Shown here: in pieces, positions 28,029 to 38,534 of the stretch
Position numbering within the stretch: the stretch's first letter is position 1
Layout of the letters: each line of letters opens with the position of its first letter
Assembly (NCBI RefSeq): GCF_022749195.1
Contig: NZ_CP094226.1
Location: 708,001-772,000, forward strand
Reading direction: 5' to 3'
Length of the DNA: 64,000 nucleotides
DNA from: Streptococcus oralis
GTDB taxonomy: Bacteria; Bacillota; Bacilli; Lactobacillales; Streptococcaceae
The notes under the pieces: generated by a model
What the model was told of the DNA's origin: nothing
Databases searched by the model: none
The model's input: the letters and a program-made list of their open reading frames with translations, nothing else
Made by a program: the position numbers and the translations under genes

Positions 28029-28517
28029 CTATTCATCTGATAAGAGGAATTTTATCATCCAGATATTCATAGCTGGGTGGCCGGCGGCGTTAGAAAGTGG
28101 TTGTTGTAGTGCTGTAAAACCATAGTGCTGATAGATGGCCACGGCCGTAGCCAGTTCAGTAGAGGTTTCTAGATAAAGCTGTTCATAACCAGCCAGACGG
28201 GCTTCCTGGAATATCCGCTTTATCAACCTGCTGGAATAACCTTTGCCACGGCTATTTTTAGTGACATACAGTTTTTGTAATTCAGCAATCTTATCAGACA
28301 CAGGTGCAAAGCCACCACAGCCAACCAGCTGACCTTCATCTTCCAGAATAAAGTAAGCTGCTCTCTCTTGCTGTTGATAATAGTCGGCCAAATGATCTAG
28401 ATGAGAATCAAAGTAGACAGTTCCAGGTTTGTCAAGCCCGAATTCTTCAAGACTAGCTCGAATGAGTTGTGCTACAGCTGGATTATCTCTTACTTCCATT
28501 GGCCGTAAGTTCATCAT
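28029..28517 (-). CDS. GNAT-family N-acetyltransferase
   Basis: 162 residues. The acetyl-CoA binding motif (R/Q)xxGxG/A is seen as VTKNSRGKGYSSRLIKRI near residues 90-105, preceded by the beta-4 strand GCGGFAPVSD and followed by LYLETSTELATAVAIYQHYG, the usual GNAT C-terminal part. The acceptor substrate is unknown. GGAGGA precedes the ATG on the minus strand. It lies between gdhA and the gdhA remnant, in the same direction, so it may be transcribed by read-through from gdhA. Confidence 0.88.
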   Translation of the reverse strand: MMNLRPMEVRDNPAVAQLIRASLEEFGLDKPGTVYFDSHLDHLADYYQQQERAAYFILEDEGQLVGCGGFAPVSDKIAELQKLYVTKNSRGKGYSSRLIKRIFQEARLAGYEQLYLETSTELATAVAIYQHYGFTALQQPLSNAAGHPAMNIWMIKFLLSDE

Positions 28518-28545
28518 TTGTCCTCCGATAGGATGTATCGACTAA

Positions 28546-29988
<1,443 letters not shown>

Positions 29989-30054
29989 CTTTCAATTTAC
30001 AAAACCGAACGTTTTATATAGAAATTAGTTTCTCAAAGAGAAAATCTTAAAGTA

Positions 30055-30063
30055 TGGTATAAT
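30055..30063 (+). promoter_or_regulatory. Extended -10 of pyrDA
   Basis: TGG followed by TATAAT, 35 bases before the start codon. No clear -35 and no PyrR-type leader or terminator is seen before the gene. Confidence 0.65.
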
Positions 30064-30097
30064 ATTAGAAATAAAAGGAATCTGGAGGATCAGAATC

Positions 30098-31033
30098 ATG
30101 GTATCAACGAAAACACAAATAGCTGGCTTTGAGTTTGACAATTGCTTGATGAATGCAGCAGGTGTGGCTTGTATGACGATAGAGGAACTAGAAGGGGTCA
30201 AAAACTCAGCGGCAGGTACTTTTGTTACGAAGACTGCGACCTTGGACTTTCGTCAGGGCAATCCTGAGCCACGCTACCAGGATGTTCCACTTGGTTCTAT
30301 CAACTCCATGGGCTTACCAAATAATGGCTTGGACTACTATCTGGACTATCTTTTGGACTTGCAGGAAAAGGAGCCAAACCGAACTTTCTTCCTATCTCTA
30401 GTTGGCATGTCTCCAGAAGAAACACATACCATCTTGAAAAAAGTTCAAGAGAGTGAATTCAAAGGACTGACAGAGCTTAATCTCTCTTGTCCAAATGTTC
30501 CAGGAAAACCTCAGATTGCCTATGATTTTGAGACAACAGACCGTATTTTGGCAGAAGTCTTTGCCTACTTTACCAAACCTCTTGGAATCAAATTGCCACC
30601 ATATTTTGATATTGTTCACTTTGATCAAGCGGCAGCTATTTTCAACAAATACCCGCTCAAGTTTGTTAACTGTGTTAACTCTATCGGAAACGGCCTTTAT
30701 ATAGAAGACGAGTCGGTCGTGATTCGTCCTAAAAATGGTTTTGGTGGCATTGGTGGAGAGTATATCAAACCGACCGCTCTTGCTAATGTGCACGCCTTTT
30801 ACCAACGTCTCAATCCGCAAATCCAAATCATCGGAACGGGTGGCGTCTTGACAGGTCGTGATGCCTTTGAACACATCCTCTGCGGTGCGAGTATGGTGCA
30901 ACTAGGAACTACCCTTCACAAAGAAGGCGTAGGTGCTTTTGAACGCATTACCAATGAACTGAAAGCTATTATGGAGGAAAAAGGGTACGAGAGACTAGAA
31001 GATTTCCGTGGGAAATTGCGCTATATTGACTAA
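30098..31033 (+). CDS. pyrDA: Dihydroorotate dehydrogenase, class 1A (fumarate-dependent)
   Basis: Oxidises dihydroorotate to orotate in pyrimidine synthesis; class 1A enzymes are soluble homodimers using fumarate. 311 residues. Conserved: NAAGVACMT near residue 18, [16 protein letters not shown] near 50, the catalytic cysteine loop [13 protein letters not shown] near 128-140, CVNSIGNG near 192, and the FMN-phosphate loop [19 protein letters not shown] near 246. GGAGGAT precedes the ATG. Confidence 0.95.
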   Translation: MVSTKTQIAGFEFDNCLMNAAGVACMTIEELEGVKNSAAGTFVTKTATLDFRQGNPEPRYQDVPLGSINSMGLPNNGLDYYLDYLLDLQEKEPNRTFFLSLVGMSPEETHTILKKVQESEFKGLTELNLSCPNVPGKPQIAYDFETTDRILAEVFAYFTKPLGIKLPPYFDIVHFDQAAAIFNKYPLKFVNCVNSIGNGLYIEDESVVIRPKNGFGGIGGEYIKPTALANVHAFYQRLNPQIQIIGTGGVLTGRDAFEHILCGASMVQLGTTLHKEGVGAFERITNELKAIMEEKGYERLEDFRGKLRYID

Positions 31034-31066
31034 ATTAAATCGAAAAATCAGAAGAAAGGAGAGAAG

Positions 31067-32104
31067 ATGCTAGCCATAGAAGAGAGTCGAAAGTTATCTC
31101 TATCAAATTTATCTAGCTTGAATCTATTTACTGGGACAGACCAGGGTCAGTTTGAAGTTATGAAGAGTCAAGTGTTGAAACAGATTGGTTATGATCCAGC
31201 TGATCTCAATTTTGCTTACTTTGATATGAAAGAAGTAGCTTATAAAGACTTAGAGTTGGAGCTGGTTACTCTCCCTTTCTTTGCGGATGAGAAAATCGTG
31301 ATATTAGACCATTTTGTCGATATTACAACAGCCAAGAAACGTTTTTTAACAGATGATGAGCTCAAGTCATTTGAGGCATACCTTGATAACCCTTCGCCAA
31401 CAACCAAGTTATTGATTTTTGCTGAAGGAAAGTTAGATAGTAAGAGACGGCTGGTCAAATTGCTCAAACGAGATGCCAAGGTTTTTGATGCAGTAGAAGC
31501 CAAAGAACAAGAATTGCGCCAGTATTTCCAAAAATGGAGCCAGACACAAGGTCTGCAGTTTGCAGAAAAGTCTTTTGAAAATCTCCTTATCAAATCTGGT
31601 TTTCAATTTAGTGAAATCCAGAAAAATCTCCTTTTTTTGCAGTCTTATAAGTCAGACGGCGTGATTGAGGAGAAGGATATTGTCGAGGCTATTCCAAAGA
31701 CTCTGCAGGACAATATTTTTGATTTGACTCAGCTTATCTTGGGCAAAAAGATCGATCAGGCCCGTGACTTGGTCAGAGATTTGACCTTGCAAGGGGAGGA
31801 TGAGATCAAGCTCATAGCTGTCATGTTAGGACAGTTTCGTACCTTTACACAAGTGAAGATTTTATCAGAAGCTGGTCAGTCGGAATCGCAGATTGTAAGC
31901 AGTCTGGGGACTTATTTGGGACGCAATCCTAATCCTTATCAAATCAAGTTCGCATTGAGAGATTCGAGAGGGATTTCCTTAGATTTTCTCAAGCGAGCGA
32001 TTTCTTATTTGATTGAAACAGACTACCAGATTAAGACAGGTGTCTATGAAAAAGGATACTTGTTTGAAAAGGCACTTTTGCAGATCGCGGCAGAGGCAAA
32101 TTGA
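31067..32104 (+). CDS. holA: DNA polymerase III, delta subunit
   Basis: Clamp-loader subunit that opens the beta clamp. 345 residues, of normal size. The domain pattern fits: FTGTDQGQFEVMKSQVLKQ at the start in place of a real P-loop, a middle DDELKSFEAYLDNPSPTTKL segment, and the C-terminal collar domain (DLTQLILGKKIDQARDLV onward). GAAAGGAG precedes the ATG. It lies 33 bases after pyrDA without a terminator and is probably co-transcribed. Confidence 0.9.
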   Translation: MLAIEESRKLSLSNLSSLNLFTGTDQGQFEVMKSQVLKQIGYDPADLNFAYFDMKEVAYKDLELELVTLPFFADEKIVILDHFVDITTAKKRFLTDDELKSFEAYLDNPSPTTKLLIFAEGKLDSKRRLVKLLKRDAKVFDAVEAKEQELRQYFQKWSQTQGLQFAEKSFENLLIKSGFQFSEIQKNLLFLQSYKSDGVIEEKDIVEAIPKTLQDNIFDLTQLILGKKIDQARDLVRDLTLQGEDEIKLIAVMLGQFRTFTQVKILSEAGQSESQIVSSLGTYLGRNPNPYQIKFALRDSRGISLDFLKRAISYLIETDYQIKTGVYEKGYLFEKALLQIAAEAN

Positions 32105-32113
32105 GCAAAAAAC

Positions 32114-32142
32114 TTGAAAAAAGAGGATGATTGCGTTATCAT
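32114..32142 (+). promoter_or_regulatory. sodA promoter
   Basis: TTGAAA at 32114-32119, 17 bases, TATCAT at 32137-32142. Confidence 0.65.
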
Positions 32143-32173
32143 TTTCTTATAGAAAGAAAAAGAGGTATTACAG

Positions 32174-32779
32174 ATGGCTATTATCTTACCAGACCTTCCA
32201 TACGCATATGACGCTTTGGAACCATACATCGATGCAGAAACAATGCACTTGCACCATGACAAACACCACCAAACTTATGTAAACAATGCAAATGCAGCTC
32301 TTGAAAAACACCCTGAAATTGGTGAAGACCTTGAAGCCTTGCTTGCTGATGTAGATTCTATCCCAGCTGATATCCGTCAAGCACTTATCAACAATGGTGG
32401 TGGACACTTGAACCATGCTCTTTTCTGGGAATTGATGACTCCTGAAAAGACTGCTCCTTCAGCAGAACTTGCAGCAGCAATCGATGCAACATTTGGTTCA
32501 TTTGAAGAGTTCCAAGCAGCCTTTACTGCAGCAGCAACAACTCGCTTTGGTTCTGGATGGGCTTGGTTGGTTGTCAACAAAGAAGGAAAACTTGAAGTAA
32601 CTTCAACAGCAAACCAAGACACACCAATCTCAGAAGGTAAAAAACCAATTTTGGGCTTGGACGTTTGGGAACATGCTTACTATGTGAAATACCGCAATGT
32701 ACGTCCTGACTACATCAAAGCTTTCTTCTCAGTCATTAACTGGAACAAAGTAGACGAGCTTTACGCAGCAGCTAAATAA
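32174..32779 (+). CDS. sodA: Superoxide dismutase, Mn/Fe family
   Basis: Dismutates superoxide; streptococcal SodA uses mainly manganese. 201 residues, cytoplasmic. Metal ligands are visible: the histidine in [13 protein letters not shown] near residue 27, the histidine in [10 protein letters not shown] near 80, and the aspartate and histidine in [12 protein letters not shown] near 163-170. The nearby GSGWAWLVV stretch is typical of the family. AGAGGT precedes the ATG; it has its own promoter and a strong terminator. Confidence 0.97.
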   Translation: MAIILPDLPYAYDALEPYIDAETMHLHHDKHHQTYVNNANAALEKHPEIGEDLEALLADVDSIPADIRQALINNGGGHLNHALFWELMTPEKTAPSAELAAAIDATFGSFEEFQAAFTAAATTRFGSGWAWLVVNKEGKLEVTSTANQDTPISEGKKPILGLDVWEHAYYVKYRNVRPDYIKAFFSVINWNKVDELYAAAK

Positions 32780-32830
32780 TAAAATATGGAGGGAAGAATT
32801 GTTCTTCTCTTTTTAAAGTTATAAAGCAGA

Positions 32831-32857
32831 AGTCTGACAGAATCGTCAGACTTTTTT
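32831..32857 (+). terminator. Terminator after sodA
   Basis: AGTCTGAC pairs with GTCAGACT over a 6-base loop and is followed by TTTTTT. A weaker GAAGAA-TTG-TTCTTC hairpin lies just upstream, near 32793-32810. Confidence 0.85.
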
Positions 32858-32934
32858 CATTTACAGGATATTCGTGCCAACTTGTAGAAAATATGGTAAA
32901 ATAGAGTGTTAAGTAATCGTGGAAAAGGAAGACT

Positions 32935-33465
32935 ATGCGTAAAGAAATTGCACCTGAATTATACAACTATAACAAGTTTCCTGGCCCAGAATTTCATGTG
33001 AATGGGGATAAGGTTGAGACTGAAGGGATTGCTTTTACCTTGGTTGAAAATATCAAGGATGCTTTCGATGTGACAGTCTTTAATCAACGCTTTTCTGAGG
33101 TGTTGACCAAGTTTGATTATGTCGTGGGAGACTGGAGCAATGAACAGCTCCGTCTACGTGGCTTTTATAAAGACGACCGAACAGAGGAAAAAATTGAAAA
33201 AATCAGTCGCTTACAGGATTATCTTTTAGAGTATTGTAGTTATGGTTGTGCTTATTTTGTCCTAGAAAACCAAGCACCGAAACGGGCTTCATTTGACAAA
33301 AAAATGCGTAAAAAGGATGAGGAGAACCTTCCTAGAAGAGGCAAGAAACCTTCGCAAAATAAGAGAAAACCAAATACGGATAAGCGAAATAGACGTCGTC
33401 ATAAGGACCAAAAGTCTCAGAAAGAGGACAAGGGACAGCGCCATTTTGTCATTCGTCAGAAATAG
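32935..33465 (+). CDS. YutD-like protein (DUF1027)
   Basis: 176 residues. The first ~120 (ELYNYNKFPGPEFHVNGDKV through CSYGCAYFVLENQAPKR) match the YutD/DUF1027 family of Firmicutes; the last ~55 form a very basic, probably disordered tail (RKPNTDKRNRRRHKDQKSQK) that looks able to bind RNA. The function is unknown. The gene precedes rlmN by 20 bases, including an AAGGAG site, so it shares a transcript with an rRNA/tRNA-modifying enzyme, in keeping with a ribosome-related role. Confidence 0.82.
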   Translation: MRKEIAPELYNYNKFPGPEFHVNGDKVETEGIAFTLVENIKDAFDVTVFNQRFSEVLTKFDYVVGDWSNEQLRLRGFYKDDRTEEKIEKISRLQDYLLEYCSYGCAYFVLENQAPKRASFDKKMRKKDEENLPRRGKKPSQNKRKPNTDKRNRRRHKDQKSQKEDKGQRHFVIRQK

Positions 33466-33485
33466 ATAGAGAATAAGGAGAAGAG

Positions 33486-34571
33486 ATGAAACCTTCTATT
33501 TATAGTTTAACACGTCAAACCATGCAAGAATGGGTATTAGAACAAGGGGAAAAGAAATTCCGTGCAGATCAAATCTGGGAATGGCTCTACCGTAAACGTG
33601 TGCAGTCATTTGAAGAAATGACCAACCTTTCCAAGGATTTGATTGCTAAGCTCAATGACCAGTTTGTCGTAAATCCTTTGAAACAACGGATTGTACAAGA
33701 GTCAGCTGACGGTACTGTTAAGTATCTTTTCGAGTTGCCAGATGGCATGTTGATTGAGACAGTACTCATGCGTCAACACTACGGTTTGTCAGTCTGTGTG
33801 ACCACTCAGGTCGGTTGTAATATCGGTTGTACCTTCTGTGCGTCAGGCTTGATTAAGAAGCAACGTGATCTTAATAATGGGGAAATCGTAGCGCAGATTA
33901 TGCTGGTTCAGAAATACTTTGATGAACGTGGTCAGGATGAACGTGTCAGCCATATCGTTGTTATGGGAATTGGTGAACCATTTGATAACTACAACAATGT
34001 GTTGAATTTTGTCCGTACCATCAATGATGACAAGGGAATGGCTATCGGTGCTCGCCACATCACTGTTTCAACCTCAGGTTTGGCCCATAAAATTCGTGAC
34101 TTTGCTAATGAAGGCGTACAGGTCAATCTGGCTGTGTCTCTTCACGCACCCAATAATGAATTGCGCTCAAGCATCATGAAGATTAACCGTGCCTTTCCGA
34201 TTGAAAAGCTCTTTGCAGCTATTGAGTACTATATCGAAACAACCAATCGCCGTGTGACCTTTGAATATATCATGCTCAATGAAGTCAACGATGGTGTAGA
34301 ACAAGCCTTGGAATTGGCTGAATTGCTCAAAAACATCAAGAAATTGTCATATGTCAACTTGATTCCCTATAACCCAGTTAGTGAACATGACCAATATAGC
34401 CGTAGTCCTAAAGAGCGCGTGATGGCCTTCTACGATACCCTCAAGAAAAAAGGAATCAACTGTGTTGTCCGTCAAGAGCATGGTACAGATATTGATGCAG
34501 CTTGTGGACAATTGCGCTCCAATACAATGAAACGTGATCGCCAGAAGGCAGTTGCAGCGGTAAATCCATAA
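33486..34571 (+). CDS. rlmN: Dual-specificity 23S rRNA / tRNA adenine-C2 methyltransferase RlmN
   Basis: Radical SAM enzyme methylating A2503 of 23S rRNA and A37 of some tRNAs. 361 residues. The cluster-binding motif CNIGCTFC near residues 112-119 has the required CxxxCxxC spacing, followed by [13 protein letters not shown] near 160 and the C-terminal catalytic cysteine in [13 protein letters not shown]. The next gene begins one base after its stop, so they are coupled. Confidence 0.95.
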   Translation: MKPSIYSLTRQTMQEWVLEQGEKKFRADQIWEWLYRKRVQSFEEMTNLSKDLIAKLNDQFVVNPLKQRIVQESADGTVKYLFELPDGMLIETVLMRQHYGLSVCVTTQVGCNIGCTFCASGLIKKQRDLNNGEIVAQIMLVQKYFDERGQDERVSHIVVMGIGEPFDNYNNVLNFVRTINDDKGMAIGARHITVSTSGLAHKIRDFANEGVQVNLAVSLHAPNNELRSSIMKINRAFPIEKLFAAIEYYIETTNRRVTFEYIMLNEVNDGVEQALELAELLKNIKKLSYVNLIPYNPVSEHDQYSRSPKERVMAFYDTLKKKGINCVVRQEHGTDIDAACGQLRSNTMKRDRQKAVAAVNP

Positions 34572-34572
34572 A

Positions 34573-35052
34573 ATGACTAAAAAAAGAGAATTAATCTTAA
34601 GATTGGGAGTGGCTGTTTACAGTCTTTGCATTGTCTGTTTTTGTTTTACTCCCCAGCCTCAACTTCCTACAGGAGTGGAAACTCCAGGTATTCAAACTTT
34701 TGGACGCCTGGTTTTTCTTTTAACTCCCTTAAACTCCCTTTGGAATCTGGGTGAAGTGACCAGTTTGGGACAAGTCATTTGGATCTTTTTGCAGAATATT
34801 TTAAATGTCTTCTTGCTCTTCCCTCTGGTCTTTCAACTGATCTATCTCTGTCCAAATTTACGGCAAACGAAAAAAATCATCCTTCTCAGCTTTCTACTGA
34901 GCCTAGGAATCGAGTGTACGCAGCTGGTCTTAGACTTTTTCTTTGATTTTAATCGAGTCTTTGAGATTGATGATTTGTGGACCAATACCTTGGGAGGCTA
35001 TCTGGCTTGGGTCCTCTATAAAGGACTGCATAAAAACAAGATAAGGAATTAG
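34573..35052 (+). CDS. VanZ-like family membrane protein
   Basis: 159 residues with four membrane spans (about 8-25, 55-90 as two segments, 97-115, 135-150) and the VanZ-like signature LGIECTQLVLDFFFDFNRVFE, where the acidic and aromatic residues are conserved. VanZ itself lowers teicoplanin binding; for chromosomal streptococcal members the role is not established. The start directly abuts the rlmN stop and the stop is one base from the next ATG, so it is within an operon. Confidence 0.85.
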   Translation: MTKKRELILRLGVAVYSLCIVCFCFTPQPQLPTGVETPGIQTFGRLVFLLTPLNSLWNLGEVTSLGQVIWIFLQNILNVFLLFPLVFQLIYLCPNLRQTKKIILLSFLLSLGIECTQLVLDFFFDFNRVFEIDDLWTNTLGGYLAWVLYKGLHKNKIRN

Positions 35053-35053
35053 A

Positions 35054-36595
35054 ATGAGTATTTTAGAAGTTAAAAATTTAAGTCACGGTTTTGGTGACCG
35101 TGCAATTTTTGAAGATGTGTCTTTCCGTCTCCTCAAGGGAGAGCATATCGGCTTAGTCGGTGCCAATGGTGAAGGAAAATCAACCTTTATGAGCATCGTG
35201 ACAGGTAAGATGTTGCCAGATGAAGGGAAGGTGGAGTGGTCCAAATATGTGACTGCTGGCTACCTGGATCAGCACGCTGTGCTAAAGGAAGGTCAAACCG
35301 TGCGTGATGTCTTGCGTACAGCCTTTGATGAGCTTTTTAAAGCAGAAGCTCGTATCAATGACCTCTACATGGAAATGGCAGAAGAAGGAGCGGATATTGA
35401 TGCACTCATGGAAGAAGTTGGTGAACTCCAAGATCGTTTGGAAAGTCGAGATTTCTATACCTTGGATGCTAAGATTGATGAAGTAGCGCGTGCTCTCGGT
35501 GTCATGGACTATGGCATGGATACAGACGTAACAGCCTTGTCAGGTGGACAAAGAACAAAGGTGCTTTTAGCTAAACTCCTCCTTGAAAAGCCAGATATCT
35601 TATTGCTGGACGAGCCAACCAACTATCTGGATGCTGAACACATTGACTGGCTCAAGCGTTATCTCCAAAACTATGAGAATGCCTTTGTCCTCATTTCTCA
35701 CGATATTCCTTTCCTCAACGACGTGATCAATATCGTCTACCATGTGGAAAATCAACAGTTGACGCGTTACTCTGGTGACTACTACCAGTTCCAAGAAGTC
35801 TATGCCATGAAGAAATCTCAGTTGGAAGCGGCCTACGAACGTCAGCAGAAAGAGATTGCGAACCTCAAGGACTTTGTCGCTCGAAACAAAGCGCGTGTCG
35901 CAACGCGTAATATGGCCATGTCCCGTCAAAAGAAATTGGATAAGATGGATATTATCGAACTGCAAAGTGAGAAGCCAAAACCATCCTTTGATTTCAAACC
36001 AGCTCGTACACCTGGACGCTTTATCTTCCAAGCCAAGGACTTGCAGATTGGTTATGACCGTCCTCTTACCAAGCCCTTAAATCTCACTTTTGAACGCAAT
36101 CAAAAGGTTGCCATTATTGGGGCCAATGGTATCGGGAAAACAACCCTGTTGAAGTCTCTCTTGGGAATTATTCCACCAATCGCTGGGGAAGTCGAACGTG
36201 GAGATTACCTAGAACTTGGCTACTTTGAACAGGAAGTAGAAGGTGGCAATCGTCAAACACCACTAGAGGCTGTCTGGAATGCCTTTCCTGCCCTTAACCA
36301 AGCAGAAGTCCGTGCAGCCCTTGCTCGTTGTGGTTTGACAACCAAGCACATCGAAAGCCAAATTCAGGTATTGTCAGGTGGGGAACAGGCCAAGGTGCGT
36401 TTCTGTCTCTTGATGAACCGTGAAAATAACGTCTTAGTGCTGGACGAGCCGACCAACCACTTGGATGTAGACGCCAAGGAAGAACTCAAGCGCGCGCTTA
36501 AAGAATACAAAGGAAGCATTCTCATGGTTTGCCACGAACCAGACTTCTATGAAGGCTGGATGGACCAAATCTGGGACTTTAACAAGCTAACTTAA
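35054..36595 (+). CDS. ABC-F family ATPase
   Basis: 513 residues with two ATPase domains and no membrane domain. Domain 1 has GANGEGKST near 36-44, LSGGQ near 160 and LLDEPTNYLD; domain 2 has GANGIGKTT near 356, LSGGE near 440 and VLDEPTNHLD. The linker between them (about 240-320) holds the charged PtIM helices. ABC-F proteins act at the ribosomal E site in translation regulation or antibiotic protection. Conserved placement after rlmN and the short linker argue for a housekeeping translation factor rather than an acquired resistance gene. Confidence 0.92.
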   Translation: MSILEVKNLSHGFGDRAIFEDVSFRLLKGEHIGLVGANGEGKSTFMSIVTGKMLPDEGKVEWSKYVTAGYLDQHAVLKEGQTVRDVLRTAFDELFKAEARINDLYMEMAEEGADIDALMEEVGELQDRLESRDFYTLDAKIDEVARALGVMDYGMDTDVTALSGGQRTKVLLAKLLLEKPDILLLDEPTNYLDAEHIDWLKRYLQNYENAFVLISHDIPFLNDVINIVYHVENQQLTRYSGDYYQFQEVYAMKKSQLEAAYERQQKEIANLKDFVARNKARVATRNMAMSRQKKLDKMDIIELQSEKPKPSFDFKPARTPGRFIFQAKDLQIGYDRPLTKPLNLTFERNQKVAIIGANGIGKTTLLKSLLGIIPPIAGEVERGDYLELGYFEQEVEGGNRQTPLEAVWNAFPALNQAEVRAALARCGLTTKHIESQIQVLSGGEQAKVRFCLLMNRENNVLVLDEPTNHLDVDAKEELKRALKEYKGSILMVCHEPDFYEGWMDQIWDFNKLT

Positions 36596-36602
36596 AAGCA
36601 GT

Positions 36603-36635
36603 AAAAAAGCCAAGTTGAAATGACTTGGCTTTTTT
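36603..36635. terminator. Bidirectional terminator between ABC-F and zinc-ribbon genes
   Basis: A 13-bp stem, AAAAAAGCCAAGT against ACTTGGCTTTTTT, with A/T tails on both sides, between convergent genes. Confidence 0.85.
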
Positions 36636-36637
36636 GA

Positions 36638-36877
36638 CTAGTAATTTAAATAGCTTTCAACTTCAGATTTCTCAATTTCTTTACCATAGTGGCAAATCGG
36701 ACAAGAAACGAAGTAACTTTTACCATAAGGAAAAAGTGGAATCCAGTAGAGGGTGAACTTGCGTCCAGTTTCTACGATCTCCCAAGTGTCGACATTGTTA
36801 CAGTGACCACATTCGATCGCAGTTTGCGTATGTCCCAAATCTTTCTGATAACCTTTAGAACCCCAAAATAAAATCAT
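36638..36877 (-). CDS. Small zinc-ribbon protein
   Basis: 79 residues. Two CxxC pairs, CGHC near residues 23-26 and CPIC near 60-63, form a zinc ribbon; between them is the aromatic stretch FTLYWIPLFPYGKSYFV, which could dip into the membrane or pack as beta strands. The N-terminus MILFWGSKGYQKDLG is typical of short Firmicutes zinc-ribbon proteins of unknown role. An AAGGAG site precedes the ATG, 27 bases after slrA, so it is probably in the slrA transcript. Confidence 0.8.
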   Translation of the reverse strand: MILFWGSKGYQKDLGHTQTAIECGHCNNVDTWEIVETGRKFTLYWIPLFPYGKSYFVSCPICHYGKEIEKSEVESYLNY

Positions 36878-36904
36878 ATCATCGTCTCCTTATCTGTTGA
36901 TGGT

Positions 36905-37711
36905 TTATTTCTTGCTGAAGTCGTAGTCTTTCACCACTTCGATACTATCAATGGTGATAGCAGACGTTGGTTTGTCTTTCTCATCTTTTTCAGCCTTGGC
37001 AATCTTGTCAACAATATCCATGCCATCGATGACTTGACCAAAGACAGGGTGTTTGCCATCTAGACTTGGATTTCCACCCTCTTTATAGGCTTCGATGATT
37101 TTCTTTGGATACTTGCTGGTAGGGAGTTTAGCAGAAATATCTGTTGAGTTTTGGTTGATGAAGAACTGGCTACCGTTGGTGTTTGGTTGACCAGTGTTAG
37201 CCATAGCAAGGGCTCCTCGGATATTGTATAGGTAAGGAGAGATTTCATTTTTGAAACCAGTTCCCTTGTCCTTTGTTTTATCCTTATCATGCCAGATAGA
37301 TTGGCCCCCTGTACCATCTCCCTTAGGATCTCCAGTTTGGACCATAAAGTCATCAATAACACGGTGGAAGGTGATGCCGTTATAATAGCCTTCTTTAGCG
37401 TGAGTAAGGAAGTTTTCAACTGCAAGAGGTGCTAGTTTTGGAAAGAGTTTGATGCGGATATCGCCTTGATTTGTGTGCAAAATAACCTCGGCTTCATCTT
37501 CAGCAACTTCCTTAGAAAGTTGAGGGAAGTTGGCATTTTCATTGGTCAAAGCGTCATTCAAATCTTTGGCAGCCTGAGCAGCTGCTTTTGAGCTTTCTTC
37601 AGCTGAGATGCTAGAGTCGACATAGTCATCACCACGGAGACCACGTTGGATACTAGTACATCCAGCAAGGGCTACAGTTGATAGTAAAAGAAGGGTTGCT
37701 AGTTTTTTCAT
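36905..37711 (-). CDS. slrA: Surface lipoprotein peptidyl-prolyl isomerase, cyclophilin type (SlrA)
   Basis: Catalyses proline isomerisation outside the membrane. 268 residues: signal peptide with lipobox VALAGC (cysteine 18), a linker, then the cyclophilin domain from about residue 75 with TNQGDIRIKLFP, NFLTHAKEGYYNGITFHRVI, FMVQTGDPKGDGTGG and a GALAMANTG..NGSQFFI active-site stretch. It matches the pneumococcal virulence-linked lipoprotein SlrA. The promoter is at 37741-37769 on the minus strand. Confidence 0.92.
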   Translation of the reverse strand: MKKLATLLLLSTVALAGCTSIQRGLRGDDYVDSSISAEESSKAAAQAAKDLNDALTNENANFPQLSKEVAEDEAEVILHTNQGDIRIKLFPKLAPLAVENFLTHAKEGYYNGITFHRVIDDFMVQTGDPKGDGTGGQSIWHDKDKTKDKGTGFKNEISPYLYNIRGALAMANTGQPNTNGSQFFINQNSTDISAKLPTSKYPKKIIEAYKEGGNPSLDGKHPVFGQVIDGMDIVDKIAKAEKDEKDKPTSAITIDSIEVVKDYDFSKK

Positions 37712-37740
37712 TGTTTTCCTCTCAAAAATTCATTTCTACC

Positions 37741-37769
37741 ATTGTACCTTAAAAGTAAGGGGATTTCAA
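37741..37769 (-). promoter_or_regulatory. slrA promoter
   Basis: On the minus strand TTGAAA (37764-37769), 17 bases, TACAAT (37741-37746). Confidence 0.7.
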
Positions 37770-37819
37770 ATATTAGTGACAAGGTAGTTTAAGAGGATGC
37801 CGACCAGAAAGTCGCTTGC

Positions 37820-38237
37820 TTAGAGATTTTTCTTTGGATGACGGTCGATAATGTCCTGCTACTGTTCCAGTATCTGCTCTCCCTTTGAAGTCAATTTGTA
37901 ACCACAAATTGAAAAGTAACTTGCTAATTCTTCTCCTGAAAAGTTGTCACGAAGGGATTGGTCCAAATCTGGAGCCCTCATCTTAGAAAGTACTGTAGCT
38001 CTCCATACTTTTGAGGATATTCTCTTTCATAGTGGTATTTAGATGATCAAGCGAGTCTAAGACAGTTTCGACAAGAGCATAGCCTTTTTCAACAGGTATT
38101 TCTAAATTTTTTGGGGGCATCAATGCTATAAGTCTACTTGAAGTATTTAGAAAACCAGTTCTTAAGAAAGCTCGTAAAGAATCACAATTAGTAAACGTTA
38201 ATTCGAAAGAATTACTATATTTTAAAAGAGCACATTT
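37820..38237 (-). pseudogene. Decayed gene of unknown family
   Basis: On the minus strand a start-less frame runs from 38237 to a stop at 37983 and contains PPKNLEIPVEKGYALVETVL. A second frame continues from 37981 (MRAPDLDQSL...GYKLTSKGEQILEQ) to a TAG at 37859, after which QDIIDRHPKKNL runs on in frame to TAA at 37820. The pieces join naturally into one protein of at least 135 residues broken by one frameshift and one nonsense codon. I do not recognise the family. This remnant accounts for most of the gap between slrA and the XRE gene. Confidence 0.55.
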
Positions 38238-38307
38238 TCAACGGATTTTTTCTTTCGGCTTCCATTCCTAATTAATCAATGAACTTAATACCAGGTCTCG
38301 AAAAGAA

Positions 38308-38532
38308 TTATGCTTCCTCTTTCTGTCTGAGTTCAAAGAGGTCTTCTACTTTCAGATTAAAAACTTGAGCAATTTTAAGAGCCATTTCCAGCGAAGGATT
38401 GTAACGGTTATTTTCCAAGTGCAGAATTGTCTCGCGTCTCATTCCGATGAGGTCGGCTAACTCCTGCTGGGTCATGCCTGTGGACTCACGAACAGATTTG
38501 AGATTAGTAATAATCTTGCTTTCTTTGGCCAT
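38308..38532 (-). CDS. XRE-family transcriptional regulator (Cro/CI-type HTH)
   Basis: 74 residues, essentially one helix-turn-helix domain: MTQQELADLIGMRRETILHL at about 19-38 with the recognition helix, then NNRYNPSLEMALKIAQVFNL. This short YozG/Xre-like type usually sits beside a membrane-protein gene and regulates it. The start is 2 bases after the stop of the upstream membrane gene, so the two form a coupled operon, probably acting on the tandem operators at 39146-39203. Confidence 0.87.
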   Translation of the reverse strand: MAKESKIITNLKSVRESTGMTQQELADLIGMRRETILHLENNRYNPSLEMALKIAQVFNLKVEDLFELRQKEEA

Positions 38533-38534
38533 GC

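Noticed and set aside
30398..30901. 167-residue antisense frame in pyrDA
   Set aside because: Fully inside a conserved gene, no homology or ribosome site.
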